A stretch of 64,000 nt of DNA from a bacterium 336/3. Its GTDB lineage: Bacteria > Bacteroidota > Bacteroidia > Cytophagales > Thermonemataceae. The notes under the pieces were generated by a model, which saw only the letters and a program-made list of their open reading frames with translations, was not told the origin of the DNA and did no database searches. The translations under genes were made by a program, and so were the position numbers. The stretch is taken from NCBI GenBank assembly GCA_001281695.1, contig LJIE01000001.1, positions 626,107 to 690,106 of the forward strand, given 5' to 3'. Of the stretch, positions 1 through 9,361 are shown piece after piece (the stretch's first letter is position 1; the number at the start of each line of letters is the position of its first letter).

Positions 1-1
1 T

Positions 2-346
2 AAGTTTTTAAAGTGGAAAGAAGAATTAGCCCCTTTGCAAAAATTGCTTAGACAAATGTTTTGGACTTATGCAGGCTATATTTTGGTTATTAATTTTTGC
101 TTCGGCTTGGTTTCTGTTTTTGGAGCAGTAGAATTACTAAACACTTCTTTTTTAGCGAAATGTGTGACATTTTTTATTGCAATATATTGGCTTGCAAGAG
201 TATTAATTCAATTTTTATACTTTGATAAAACAAATGCTCCAAAAGGCTGGTTCTTTACATTGGGCGAAATAGGTTTGGTAGGACTTTTTGTAATATTTAC
301 AGTTGTTTATGCACTTGCATTTTTATACAATTGCTCATGGATATAA
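2..346 (+). CDS. C-terminal part of a membrane protein, 5' end outside window
   Basis: The reading frame is open to the left edge, so the true start lies outside the window; the first TTG at 35 is probably not the start. The visible 114 residues contain three hydrophobic segments (around YILVINFCFGLVSVFG, CVTFFIAIYWLARVLI and LGEIGLVGLFVIFTVVYALA), joined by short polar loops. I do not recognise the family. The stop overlaps the ATG of the next gene by 10 bases, so the two are very probably co-transcribed, and the neighbour is a membrane O-acyltransferase. A helper or partner role is only a guess from this arrangement. Confidence 0.6.
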   Translation, partial: KFLKWKEELAPLQKLLRQMFWTYAGYILVINFCFGLVSVFGAVELLNTSFLAKCVTFFIAIYWLARVLIQFLYFDKTNAPKGWFFTLGEIGLVGLFVIFTVVYALAFLYNCSWI

Positions 347-1296
347 ATTTATTAATTCTAATTCTTTGGGGCATTTTTATTTGGGTAGCAGGGTATAGTA
401 TAGGTTTGTTATCTAACAAAAATATAAAAAGGAAAATTACATGGCTTTTGGCTATTCTTACAACTGTTGGTTCTATTGTGTTGAGTACAGAATTAAAGCC
501 TCTTTATCGAATGTTAGTGATAGTTTCTCTACAATTAGTGGCTATGAAACCAATTGTTTTAGTAGAAAGTTATCCACAAAAACCGAAACTTAATTTTATT
601 CAGTGGTCTGTCTTTGCTTTGGGCTGGTTTGGCATGAGACCTATACTTTTTGAAAAATTCAGAGGTGAATCGTTAAACAATACAACATATTTTTTTCTGA
701 AAGGATTTTCTAGAATTTTGGTAGGTGTAAGTTTGATTTTTACAGCAAATTTTATTTCATTAGAAATATTTGCAAATTTACTTCGACTTATAGGTTTGAG
801 CTTTATATTGCATTTTGGGATATTGAATATCAGTACAGGAGCATGGCGAAAAATGGGTGTAGATGTAAAAGAATTATTTATAGCTCCTTATCAATCAAAA
901 TCATTGAAAGAGTTTTGGGGAAAACGTTGGAACATGGCATTCTCCGAAATGACAGCTCTTATTGCATACAAACCTCTGAAAGCTAAAATGGGGATCAATA
1001 TAGCTATGTTTGTATCTTTCTTAATGTCTGGAATTTTACATGAAATAGCCATATCTTTTCCTGTAAGTGCTGGTTATGGCTTACCTTTGCTATATTTTCT
1101 GATTCATGGAATACTGATGTACTTGGAGAGTAAAATTTTATGGATAAAAAAGCTAATAGAACAGCCAATTTTATCACGTTTGTGGGTTTGTTTTTGGCTT
1201 ATTCTACCCATGCCCTTATTATTTCACGAAAAATTTATCAGGGAGGTAATAATGCCCCTCTGCAACTTGGTTTTAATGCTATTGAATTTGAGTTAA
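337..1296 (+). CDS. Wax-synthase-like membrane O-acyltransferase (MBOAT_2 type)
   Basis: A polytopic membrane protein of about 319 residues. Two hallmarks of the plant/bacterial wax synthase branch of membrane-bound O-acyltransferases are visible: FWGKRWN (about residues 193-199) and, in the next helix, SGILHE with the presumed catalytic His at about 235. Family members transfer an acyl group from acyl-CoA to a lipid or other alcohol; the substrate here cannot be read from sequence. I chose the ATG at 337 over the TTG at 331. It overlaps the end of the upstream membrane gene and is followed after 7 bases by tcdA. The family call is good; wax ester synthesis itself is an inference. Confidence 0.75.
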   Translation: MDINLLILILWGIFIWVAGYSIGLLSNKNIKRKITWLLAILTTVGSIVLSTELKPLYRMLVIVSLQLVAMKPIVLVESYPQKPKLNFIQWSVFALGWFGMRPILFEKFRGESLNNTTYFFLKGFSRILVGVSLIFTANFISLEIFANLLRLIGLSFILHFGILNISTGAWRKMGVDVKELFIAPYQSKSLKEFWGKRWNMAFSEMTALIAYKPLKAKMGINIAMFVSFLMSGILHEIAISFPVSAGYGLPLLYFLIHGILMYLESKILWIKKLIEQPILSRLWVCFWLILPMPLLFHEKFIREVIMPLCNLVLMLLNLS

Positions 1297-1303
1297 AATA
1301 TTT

Positions 1304-2023
1304 ATGATGAATTGGTTACAACGAAGTGAAGCCCTTGTTGGAGCAGAAACTATAGAAAAATTTAAAAATAAACATGTTCTTATAGCAGGACTTGGAGGAA
1401 TAGGCTCTTTTGCTGCTGAATATATTGCAAGAGCAGGAATAGGTACAATGACCATTATTGATGGAGATGTAGTAGAGGCTACTAATAGAAATAGACAATT
1501 ACCAGCTCTGATTAGCTCAGAAGGGCAAAGCAAAGCCAAATTGATGGCTCAGAGACTTTTAGATATTAATGCAGACTTGAAATTATATGTTCATGAAACT
1601 TATATTGTAGAGGAGAAAATTACTGAGATTCTGGATACTACAAAATACGATTATGTAATAGATGCCATTGATACCATCAGTCCAAAAGTATCATTGATAA
1701 AAAATTGCTTAAAACGAAAAATACCTATTGTGAGTGCTATGGGTGCAGGAGGAAAATTAGACCCTGAAAAAGTAAAAGTTGCCAATATTTATGATACTTT
1801 TAACTGTACTTTGGCTCAACAAGTACGAAAAACTCTTCGTAAATGGAAGATTAAAGGCAATTTTAAGACGGTATTTTCTACAGAGCTTCCTGATAAAACA
1901 AAAGTTCAACATGTTGAAGGAGCAAGGCATAAAAGATCTTATTTGGGAACAATTTCTTACATGCCTTCGTTATTTGGTTGCTTCTGTGCCTCTGTTGTAA
2001 TCAGAGATTTGATAAGCAAATAA
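1304..2023 (+). CDS. tcdA: tRNA threonylcarbamoyladenosine dehydratase (TcdA/CsdL), ThiF/E1 fold
   Basis: A 239-residue ThiF/MoeB/E1-like protein. The nucleotide-binding loop GLGGIGS lies at residues 29-35, the acidic residues of IIDGD at 51-55, and the NRNRQ motif that contacts ATP at 61-65. After these comes the DAIDT stretch and SAMGAGGKLDP, which is typical of TcdA and not of ThiF or MoeB. TcdA uses ATP to cyclise t6A at position 37 of ANN-decoding tRNAs to ct6A. The length fits the family. ATG codons at 1304 and 1307 are both possible starts. The 7-base gap after the acyltransferase suggests shared transcription without a functional link. Confidence 0.87.
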   Translation: MMNWLQRSEALVGAETIEKFKNKHVLIAGLGGIGSFAAEYIARAGIGTMTIIDGDVVEATNRNRQLPALISSEGQSKAKLMAQRLLDINADLKLYVHETYIVEEKITEILDTTKYDYVIDAIDTISPKVSLIKNCLKRKIPIVSAMGAGGKLDPEKVKVANIYDTFNCTLAQQVRKTLRKWKIKGNFKTVFSTELPDKTKVQHVEGARHKRSYLGTISYMPSLFGCFCASVVIRDLISK

Positions 2024-2064
2024 ATATATTGACTCATAAACCACTAAAAAAACTTAATTTTTAC

Positions 2065-2095
2065 TTGGCACTAATTCCTAAAATGTTTATCTTTC
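2065..2095 (+). promoter_or_regulatory. Candidate Bacteroidota promoter for the TPR gene
   Basis: CTTG (ending at 2067), a 20-bp spacer, then TATCTTTC at 2088-2095. This resembles the Bacteroidota pattern TTTG-N19-TAnnTTTG, with a C for the last G. It lies 40 bp before the ATG at 2136. Confidence 0.4.
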
Positions 2096-2135
2096 TTGTG
2101 TGAATAGTTAGGAAAAGTGCCAAAAACTGCAAGAT

Positions 2136-3533
2136 ATGGCTTTTAAAGATACGGAAAGAAACGATTTAATCAGGAAATTTGAAGGAATGCTTCGTAACAA
2201 AGAAACTGTACACTTTGCAGAGGATGCTTATGAAGATATTATTGCTTTTTATTCCGAAAAAGGTAAGTTTAAAGAAGCCTTAAAAGCTTGTAATATAGCT
2301 CTCACTCAATATCCTTTTTCTACAGATTTTAAATTAGAAAAAGCTCAACTACTTTTATATATAGGTAACTACGATCAAGCTCTTGAAATGATAGAATCTG
2401 TGGAAGTTTTACAGCCTTACGATTTAGATACTTGTTTGCTTAAATCCAATGCTTTATGTTTTTTAGGTAAATTTGATGAGGCTATTGAAACACTTGATAA
2501 AGTGCTTGAATTTCACCAAGAATCAGCTGATGAAATATATTTTAGTTTAGGCTTAGTCTATCAGAATTGGGGGAAACTAGAAGAAGCTGTTGAATGCTTC
2601 AAAGAAACAATTCTTAGAAATATCAGTCATGAACCAGCTACTTTTGAACTTACGTATGCTTTAGAAAGCTTAAATAAACTATCAGAAGGTGTTAAGTTTT
2701 ATGAAAAAATCATAGATAATGAGCCTTATAGCCATCTTGCATGGTATTATTTAGGAGAAATCCATGATAGAATGAGCAAACAGGCTGAAGCTCTCCAAGC
2801 GTTCGAATATGCTACACTCATCAAAGATGACTTTTCAGATGCTTATTTTGGTATGGGAACAGCCTATATGAATTTAGGAGAATATTTAAAAGCCAGAGAA
2901 GTTTTTCAGAAAGTTTTGGATATAGACCAAGATGAAGACCCTGAAACATATTGCCATTTGGCAGCTACTTATGAAAAATTGGGAAATTATCACCAGGCTA
3001 TCGAATATTATCGAAAAGCTATTCGTTCGGATGCTTTATGGGATGAAGCTTGGTATGGAGTAGGTTCGTGTTTGTATGCACAAGAAAAATGGTTTGAGGC
3101 TTTGAGTGTATTCAAGAAAGCAACTGAACTCAATCCTGATAATCCTACTTATTGGCTTGCCCTTGCAGATACAGAATACGAATTTGGAAATCTTTTTTCG
3201 GCAATTGATGCATATCAAAATGCAGCAGAATTGGACCCATTCAATGCAAATATTTGGCTAAACTGGTCTTTTGTTTATCATGAACAAGGTAATAGTGAGA
3301 AAGCCCTCAATGTAATTGAAGAAGGTTTGGAAGAATTACCTGATGACCCAAGTTTATTGTATCGCCAAATTGCATACTTGATGAGTATGGGAAGTTACAA
3401 AGAAGCTTTCAATCGCTTAGAAATAGCCTTAGCATTGCATTATGACCAACATATTCTTTTATATGATTTTTTTGATGATTTAGAAGTTCAAAAAGCTTTG
3501 TTTAAAATCATACAACAATATAAAGCCTTGTAA
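2136..3533 (+). CDS. Tetratricopeptide repeat protein
   Basis: A 465-residue protein built almost wholly of TPR units, roughly eleven helix-turn-helix repeats. Examples are the segments beginning DEIYFSLGLVYQNWGKLEEA, AWYYLGEIHDRMSKQAEALQ and TYCHLAATYEKLGNYHQAIE, with the usual W/L/G/Y/A/P spacing. No signal peptide, lipobox or membrane helix is seen, so it is probably a cytoplasmic scaffold for protein-protein contacts. Similar long TPR proteins are common in Bacteroidota; the partner is unknown. It stands alone, with its own promoter-like sequence upstream and another before mpl downstream. Confidence 0.88.
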   Translation: MAFKDTERNDLIRKFEGMLRNKETVHFAEDAYEDIIAFYSEKGKFKEALKACNIALTQYPFSTDFKLEKAQLLLYIGNYDQALEMIESVEVLQPYDLDTCLLKSNALCFLGKFDEAIETLDKVLEFHQESADEIYFSLGLVYQNWGKLEEAVECFKETILRNISHEPATFELTYALESLNKLSEGVKFYEKIIDNEPYSHLAWYYLGEIHDRMSKQAEALQAFEYATLIKDDFSDAYFGMGTAYMNLGEYLKAREVFQKVLDIDQDEDPETYCHLAATYEKLGNYHQAIEYYRKAIRSDALWDEAWYGVGSCLYAQEKWFEALSVFKKATELNPDNPTYWLALADTEYEFGNLFSAIDAYQNAAELDPFNANIWLNWSFVYHEQGNSEKALNVIEEGLEELPDDPSLLYRQIAYLMSMGSYKEAFNRLEIALALHYDQHILLYDFFDDLEVQKALFKIIQQYKAL

Positions 3534-3552
3534 AAAAACATTCGCTCTCAAA

Positions 3553-3583
3553 TTTGCACCCTATCCGAAAAAACTTATATTTG
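3553..3583 (+). promoter_or_regulatory. Bacteroidota-type promoter for mpl
   Basis: TTTG at 3553-3556, exactly 19 bp of spacer, then TATATTTG at 3576-3583. This fits the Bacteroidota housekeeping consensus (TTTG-N19-TAnnTTTG) fully. It lies 87 bp before the mpl start, leaving a leader of about 80 nt in which I see no recognisable regulatory structure. Confidence 0.65.
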
Positions 3584-3669
3584 CCCTTTATACTTGAAAA
3601 ATTCTTAACTTAGGCATGACAAAGCAAAATAAATATTGCTTGAGTATTTTGCACTTTTGAGACACAACA

Positions 3670-5046
3670 ATGAATAAAAAGATACATTTTATCGCTATTG
3701 GAGGAAGTGCCATGCACAATTTGGCATTGGCTCTTCAGACACAAGGCTATCAAATTACAGGTTCTGATGATGAAATATTCGAACCTTCACGCTCTCGCCT
3801 CGAAAAAGCAGGACTGTTGCCTAGTACAATGGGCTGGTTTCCTGAAAAAATAGATAAATCTATTGAATCCATCATTGTGGGTATGCATGCCCGAAAAGAT
3901 AATCCAGAGTTGGTCAGGGCTAGAGAACTCGAAATCCCTGTGTATTCATACGCAGAATATGTTTATTTGCAAAGTGTTGATAAGCAAAGAGTTGTAATAG
4001 CTGGTAGTCACGGAAAAACCACCATTACAGCTATGGTAATGCATGTTCTTAAATATCATAATCGTAACTTTGATTATTTGGTAGGGGCTAAAATAGATGG
4101 TTTTGATGTAATGGTGAAGTTAAGTGAAGATGCTCCACTAATTATTATTGAGGGAGATGAATATCCTGCTGCTCCAACAGCTCCTAAACCAAAGTTTTCC
4201 TATTACAAACACCATATAGGACTTGTAAGCGGGGTTGCTTGGGACCATATCAATGTCTATCCTTCTGAAAATGATTATGTAAGACAGTTTGAAAAATTTG
4301 CTGATTCAACTCCCAAAGGAGGAGCTTTGCTATATGATAGTGATGACTATATGGCTAATTTTTTGTGTGAAAAAGAAAGAGCAGATGTAGCGAATGTTCC
4401 TTATCAAGCTCATACTCATAAAGTAATTAATGGACAAACATATTTGGTTACCAAAGATAAGCAACAAATTTCTGTGATGGTTTTTGGAGAACATAATATG
4501 AAAAATATTAGTGGTGCAAAAGCTATTTGCGAAAAGTTATATATCAGTGAAACAAAATTTTATGAAGCAATTAGTAGTTTTAAAGGAGCTGCCAATCGGT
4601 TAGAACTTTTAGCCAAAAATGCTAATTGTGCAGTTTACAAAGATTTTGCCCACGCACCTTCCAAAGTAAAAGCCACTACAAAAGCTGTTAAAAAACTATA
4701 TCCAGAAAGAAAACTGATAGCATGTTTAGAGTTACACACATTTAGTAGCCTAAACAAGGAGTTTTTACCTCATTATAAACATACGCTTAATACTGCTGAT
4801 ATAGCAGTGGTATATTTCAATCCACATACCATTGAACATAAAAAATTGCCACCCATCAGTATTGATGAGATAAAAAAAGGTTTTGATAATCCTAATTTGC
4901 AAGTTTTTGAAAATGCTGAAGAGTTACAAAAGTTTTTAAAAGAGCAAAATTATCAGAATACCAATCTTTTATTGATGAGTTCGGGCAATTTTGCAAATAT
5001 GCCATTACAAGAGTTAGCCAATGATTTTACCCAAAATAATGGATAA
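3670..5046 (+). CDS. mpl: UDP-MurNAc:L-Ala-gamma-D-Glu-meso-DAP ligase (murein peptide ligase)
   Basis: A 458-residue Mur ligase. The N-terminal Rossmann-like domain starts IHFIAIGGSAMHNLA, the ATP-binding P-loop GSHGKTT is at residues 112-118, and the central domain has IIIEGDEYPAA and HINVYPS. The C-terminal domain has KDFAHAPSKVKATT. The EGDEY motif and overall length fit Mpl better than MurC. Mpl recycles peptidoglycan by joining the free tripeptide L-Ala-gamma-D-Glu-mDAP to UDP-MurNAc in the cytoplasm. A consensus promoter lies upstream, and the stop abuts the start of the exonuclease gene, so both are probably on one transcript. Confidence 0.83.
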   Translation: MNKKIHFIAIGGSAMHNLALALQTQGYQITGSDDEIFEPSRSRLEKAGLLPSTMGWFPEKIDKSIESIIVGMHARKDNPELVRARELEIPVYSYAEYVYLQSVDKQRVVIAGSHGKTTITAMVMHVLKYHNRNFDYLVGAKIDGFDVMVKLSEDAPLIIIEGDEYPAAPTAPKPKFSYYKHHIGLVSGVAWDHINVYPSENDYVRQFEKFADSTPKGGALLYDSDDYMANFLCEKERADVANVPYQAHTHKVINGQTYLVTKDKQQISVMVFGEHNMKNISGAKAICEKLYISETKFYEAISSFKGAANRLELLAKNANCAVYKDFAHAPSKVKATTKAVKKLYPERKLIACLELHTFSSLNKEFLPHYKHTLNTADIAVVYFNPHTIEHKKLPPISIDEIKKGFDNPNLQVFENAEELQKFLKEQNYQNTNLLLMSSGNFANMPLQELANDFTQNNG

Positions 5047-5050
5047 TTCT

Positions 5051-5854
5051 ATGAATTTACATCTGAAAAAACCTTTGGTGTTCTTTGATTTAGAGACAAC
5101 AGGTACTAACATTGCTAAAGATAGAATTGTAGAATATTCTTTTTTGAAGGTAATGCCTAATGGTACACAAACTACAAAAACTCAAAAAATAAACCCAGAA
5201 ATTCCTATCCCAATCTATACAAGTTTGATTCATGGGATTTATGATGAGGATATAAAAAATGCTCCAACATTCAAACAAGTTGCAAAAGAACTTGCTGTAT
5301 TTTTGGAAGGAGCAGATTTAGCAGGCTTCAATATTATTCGTTTTGATGTTCCTATGCTTGTAGAGGAGTTTTTGAGAAATAGTGTGGACTTTTCAATTAA
5401 TAATAGAAGATTAATAGATGCTCAAAAGATTTTTCATCTGATGGAGCCTCGTAATCTAAGTGCAGCTTATAAGTTTTATTGTGGTAAAACTCTTGAAGAT
5501 GCCCATACTGCTGAAGCAGATACACGAGCAACTTTTGAGGTTTTGCAAGCTCAAGTTCTTCATTATGAAGGCACAATGCTTAAAGATAAGACTGGAAAAG
5601 AATATATTCCTATCAAAAATGATATGGAGGCATTGCACCAAATTACAGCAGAAAAGATAGTAGATTTTGCAGGTACAATGGTATTAAATGAGAAGGGTAT
5701 AGAGGTGTTTAATATCGGAAAACATAAAGGAAAGCTTGTAACAGATGTACTCAAACAAGAACCCAATTATTATGACTGGTATCTAAAGGCAGATTTCCCT
5801 CTTGACTCCAAACGTAAACTCACAGAAATAAAACTTCGTTCTTTTAATACATAA
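5051..5854 (+). CDS. DnaQ-like 3'-5' exonuclease with C-terminal DUF3820-like segment
   Basis: An RNase T/DnaQ-type exonuclease. Exo I is FFDLETTG (Asp and Glu binding metal), Exo II is around LAGFNIIRFDVPML, and Exo III is DAHTAEADTRAT with the conserved His and Asp. The last 50 residues carry FNIGKHKGK and YYDWYLKADFP, like the small domain DUF3820 found beside such exonucleases. In-frame ATGs at 5021, 5039 and 5051 are possible; 5051 gives MNLHLKKPLVFF, a start that fits related proteins and does not overlap mpl. The substrate (proofreading, RNA trimming or repair) cannot be fixed. A terminator follows directly. Confidence 0.8.
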   Translation: MNLHLKKPLVFFDLETTGTNIAKDRIVEYSFLKVMPNGTQTTKTQKINPEIPIPIYTSLIHGIYDEDIKNAPTFKQVAKELAVFLEGADLAGFNIIRFDVPMLVEEFLRNSVDFSINNRRLIDAQKIFHLMEPRNLSAAYKFYCGKTLEDAHTAEADTRATFEVLQAQVLHYEGTMLKDKTGKEYIPIKNDMEALHQITAEKIVDFAGTMVLNEKGIEVFNIGKHKGKLVTDVLKQEPNYYDWYLKADFPLDSKRKLTEIKLRSFNT

Positions 5855-5877
5855 GGGTTAGTACTAACCCTTTTTTT
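5854..5877 (+). terminator. Rho-independent terminator
   Basis: A perfect 18-bp palindrome (AGGGTTAGT / ACTAACCCT, 5854-5871) runs into seven T residues. It ends the mpl-exonuclease unit. Confidence 0.8.
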
Positions 5878-5951
5878 ATTTGTAATATTTTATGAAGAAA
5901 TGATATAAGTTTTTATATTCAAAATGCGTTTGAATATTGAGTAACCTTTGT

Positions 5952-8342
5952 ATGTTTAAAAACTATTGGAAAATATCTTGGAGAAATTTACTAAAAAAGC
6001 CATTCTATACACTGATCAATATTTTAGGTTTGGCTATAGGAATGGCTGTAAGCTTACTCATTTTATTATATTTGGAAAAAGAGTTTTCTTATGATAGTAC
6101 TTGGGAAAAACCCATATTTCGTTTAGCTATTCAATATAAAACAGGTAAAGAAACTCGTAAAATTGCAGCAACAGAGCCTAACATTATTGCTACATTCCCA
6201 AAAGCATTTAAAGAAGTACAAAAAATAACAAGAATTTTGCCCACAGAAGGGACAATTGTTGCTTATCAAACAAAAAATAACTACTACAATGATATTTTTT
6301 TTGCTGATAGCTCATTCTTTGATATTTTCAATTATCAAGTTTTAAACGGCTCGATTAAAGGTGTTTTTGAGAATAAAGAAACCCCTGAAATCATACTGAC
6401 AAGTGAATTGGCTCAAGAAATTTTTGGTCAGGAGAACCCAATAGGAAAAAAAATACAACTCCGTACAACCAATGCCTTTAGTTATGATGGAGATTATACT
6501 GTAAAAGCGGTCATTCAAAATCCATATAAAACACATTTTTATTTTAAAGCTCTTATCTCATGGAATCATGAAGATAAGTTTGTTGGAGCTTCATGGGCTT
6601 ATACTTATTTCACATTTAAAGGTGATGTAAAGAAGGTTCGTAAAAATTGGGATGATTATTACAAAAATTACCTAAAACGTTATTTTCCCAATGAAGAAAT
6701 TTCTCTAAAACCTATTGTTCAACCCATTGAAAGCATACACCTGCAATCTCAACTCGACTCTGAAATATCTGCTAATGGAAATGAAAATTATTTATATCTA
6801 TTTTTCGGAATAGCCTTACTCATGATTACAGTTGCATGTATTAATTTTATCAATATTAGTACTGTTCGTTCTGTACAACGTATCAAAGAGTTTGGTATTC
6901 GTAAAATGCTGGGAGAGAATAAATTAGGAATTCTGATGCAATTGTTTATAGAAACAACAATACTTGTATTTATGGCATTTTGGGTTTCTTTATCATTTGC
7001 AGAACTTTTTTTCCCATTATTTAAAGAAGTATTAAACCAAGATTTATCTTTCAAAACACTCTATGAAAATAAATTCGTTATTTTTTGGATAGCTGTTTTT
7101 GTAAGTCTTACAGTTGTTTCAGGAGTTTATCCTATCTTTTATTTAACTAAAATACCAGCTCTCAATGCAATTAAAGGTATTGTTGAGAAAAAATATTATA
7201 GAGTATCTTTTAGAAAGACTCTGCTGGTTATTCAATTTGCTGTAACTTTAGTAATTATGGCAACAACATTGATGGTGACACGCCAGTTGTTGTACTTAAA
7301 AAGCAAAGATTTAGGTTTTGATAAAAAAGGTGTATTGGTGATACGACTGCCTAAAAATGAAGAAATTATAGAAAAACTTGATTCTCTGAAAAGTAAATTT
7401 ATGGAAAGTCCTGATATTTTTAAGGTAGCTAACGCTGCTGAAATGTTGGGAACAAACTTGATTTCTCAGTTCAGATTTGAGGTAGAACATCAAGGTAAAT
7501 ATAAAGAGGCTGTTATGGGTAGAATGTCAGTCAGTACAGATTTTATTGATGTTATGGGACTCGAAATAGTAGAGGGTAATAAATTTGAAGAAGCGGAAGA
7601 GCAAGAATATCAGCCTCTAATCATCAATGAAGCGACAGTCCAGTATCTAAAATGGAAAGACCCTATTGGTAAAAAGCTAATTATTAGTAGAGATGAAGAA
7701 GGAAACCCTTTGGTTGTTGGGCAAGTAGTTGGAGTTATTAAGAACTTCCATTTTAGCTCATTACATTCCAAAATAAACCCTTTGGTTCTGGTACAAAGTA
7801 ATCGGATAGGTAATTTGTTTTTGAGTATTGCTCCCAAACAAAAAAAAGAAGTAATTGAATATTTACATAAAATTTGGCAAGAGGAGCTTCCTGATGAGCC
7901 ATTTAATTATTTTTTCTTAAATGAAAATTATCAAAAACATTATATAGCAGAAGAAACATTGGCTAAGCTTTTGGTCTATTTTTCTTTACTAATGGTCTTG
8001 GTAGCTTCTTTAGGACTTTTAGGACTCTCTTTATTTGTTTCGGAGCTTCGCCTTAAAGAGATCGCCATTCGTAAAATGTTGGGAGCTGGCAAATGGTCAT
8101 TGATTTGGTTACTCTCCAAAGATTTTGTATACCTTATCTTTTTTGCTAATATCATTGCCATTCCAGTGGGTTATCACCTGATAAGTATATGGTTAAGAAA
8201 CTTCGCATATACAGCTACAATTGAATATCCTATATTTATTATTGCATTTATTCTAACACTTTTTGTAGCTCTTATGCCATTGTTGCTACAAGCTATTTTG
8301 AGAGTTTTTGTATCTCCTATTAAGGTTTTACAAGTTTCATAA
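5952..8342 (+). CDS. FtsX-family ABC transporter permease (MacB-like, two FtsX domains)
   Basis: About 796 residues from the ATG at 5952; a TTG at 5937 is less likely. A first helix (LINILGLAIGMAVSLLILLY) follows the family signature KISWRNLLKKPFYT. A large periplasmic MacB_PCD-like domain comes next, then an FtsX domain with three helices around residues 275-425 including VRSVQRIKEFGIRKMLG. A second periplasmic part and a second FtsX domain with RLKEIAIRKMLGAGKWS follow near the C-terminus. This eight-helix layout is that of Bacteroidota permeases for lipids, lipoproteins or peptides, or of mechanotransmission units. No ATPase gene is adjacent, so the partner must be elsewhere. The substrate is unknown. 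Confidence 0.87.
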   Translation: MFKNYWKISWRNLLKKPFYTLINILGLAIGMAVSLLILLYLEKEFSYDSTWEKPIFRLAIQYKTGKETRKIAATEPNIIATFPKAFKEVQKITRILPTEGTIVAYQTKNNYYNDIFFADSSFFDIFNYQVLNGSIKGVFENKETPEIILTSELAQEIFGQENPIGKKIQLRTTNAFSYDGDYTVKAVIQNPYKTHFYFKALISWNHEDKFVGASWAYTYFTFKGDVKKVRKNWDDYYKNYLKRYFPNEEISLKPIVQPIESIHLQSQLDSEISANGNENYLYLFFGIALLMITVACINFINISTVRSVQRIKEFGIRKMLGENKLGILMQLFIETTILVFMAFWVSLSFAELFFPLFKEVLNQDLSFKTLYENKFVIFWIAVFVSLTVVSGVYPIFYLTKIPALNAIKGIVEKKYYRVSFRKTLLVIQFAVTLVIMATTLMVTRQLLYLKSKDLGFDKKGVLVIRLPKNEEIIEKLDSLKSKFMESPDIFKVANAAEMLGTNLISQFRFEVEHQGKYKEAVMGRMSVSTDFIDVMGLEIVEGNKFEEAEEQEYQPLIINEATVQYLKWKDPIGKKLIISRDEEGNPLVVGQVVGVIKNFHFSSLHSKINPLVLVQSNRIGNLFLSIAPKQKKEVIEYLHKIWQEELPDEPFNYFFLNENYQKHYIAEETLAKLLVYFSLLMVLVASLGLLGLSLFVSELRLKEIAIRKMLGAGKWSLIWLLSKDFVYLIFFANIIAIPVGYHLISIWLRNFAYTATIEYPIFIIAFILTLFVALMPLLLQAILRVFVSPIKVLQVS

Positions 8343-8395
8343 TACTCAAACAATAAAAAAGTGTTTTTAGAGTTTTTGAATAAACTATTTATTTT

Positions 8396-9355
8396 ATGAA
8401 TGAATCTAATTTATTGCAAGTTGGGCTGGCTCAAATAGCTCCTGTTTGGCTTAATAAACTCAAAACTTTAGAAAAAATAAAAGAAGCAATTATAGAAGCT
8501 GCTCACAAAAAATGTGAGTTAGTAGTTTTTGGTGAAGGTTTACTCCCTGGATATCCTTTTTGGCTTGCCCTCACTAATGGAGCAGAATGGAATGCTTCCA
8601 TACAAAAAGAAATACATGCCCATTATATCCGAAATGCCATCCAAATAGAAACTAATGAACTTTCAGATGTTTGTAAGCTTGCTAAAGAACATAAAATCGC
8701 TATTTATTTAGGAATTATTGAAAGAGCTCATAATAGAGGAGGGCATAGTTTGTATTGCTCTTTGGTATATATCAATGAGTTTGGTGAAATAAAATCTGTA
8801 CATCGAAAATTGCAACCCACTTATGATGAGCGTCTTACATGGTCTCAAGGTGATGGAAATGGGTTGCAGGTACACCCACTCAAACAATTTACAGTAGGAG
8901 GGCTAAACTGTTGGGAAAACTGGATGCCTTTACCCCGAACAGCTCTATATGGTCTAGGTGAAAATTTACATATTGCTGTATGGCCTGGGAGCATTCGCAA
9001 TACACACGATATCACAAGATTTATAGCTAAAGAAGGTCGTTCTTTTGTAGTGTCAGTTTCAGCATTAATGAGAAAAGAAGATTTTCCTTTGGATACACCT
9101 CATATTGAAAAAATATTAGAAAATGCTCCTGATATACTCACTGATGGAGGTTCTTGTGTAGCTTCGCCAGATGGTGAATGGGTCTTAGAGCCTGTTGTAA
9201 ATCAGGAAGGTGTTTTTACAGCAATCTTAGATTTTAATAAAGTGTTAGAAGAAAGACAAAATTTTGATGCTGTGGGGCATTACTCACGTCCTGATGTGAC
9301 AAAGCTCATTGTAAACCGAGAAAGGCAGGCTATTGTACATTTTACTGAAAATTAA
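8396..9355 (+). CDS. Nitrilase-type carbon-nitrogen hydrolase
   Basis: A 319-residue nitrilase-superfamily enzyme with the Glu-Lys-Cys triad intact: E47 in FGEGLLPGYPFW, K138 in HRKLQPTYDE and C172 in LNCWENW. The context of each residue (GYPFW after Glu, PTYDERLTWSQGDG after Lys, CWENWMPL at Cys) is that of true nitrilases, which hydrolyse R-CN to acid and ammonia, not of amidases or N-carbamoylases. It is cytoplasmic. The substrate is not predictable. The DinB-like gene follows after 6 bases, so the two are probably co-transcribed. Confidence 0.85.
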   Translation: MNESNLLQVGLAQIAPVWLNKLKTLEKIKEAIIEAAHKKCELVVFGEGLLPGYPFWLALTNGAEWNASIQKEIHAHYIRNAIQIETNELSDVCKLAKEHKIAIYLGIIERAHNRGGHSLYCSLVYINEFGEIKSVHRKLQPTYDERLTWSQGDGNGLQVHPLKQFTVGGLNCWENWMPLPRTALYGLGENLHIAVWPGSIRNTHDITRFIAKEGRSFVVSVSALMRKEDFPLDTPHIEKILENAPDILTDGGSCVASPDGEWVLEPVVNQEGVFTAILDFNKVLEERQNFDAVGHYSRPDVTKLIVNRERQAIVHFTEN

Positions 9356-9361
9356 AAACTT

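Noticed and set aside
5926-5951. Promoter-like TAACCTTTG directly before the FtsX gene
   Set aside because: The spacing inside the box is one base too long and it would put the start site within the start codon.
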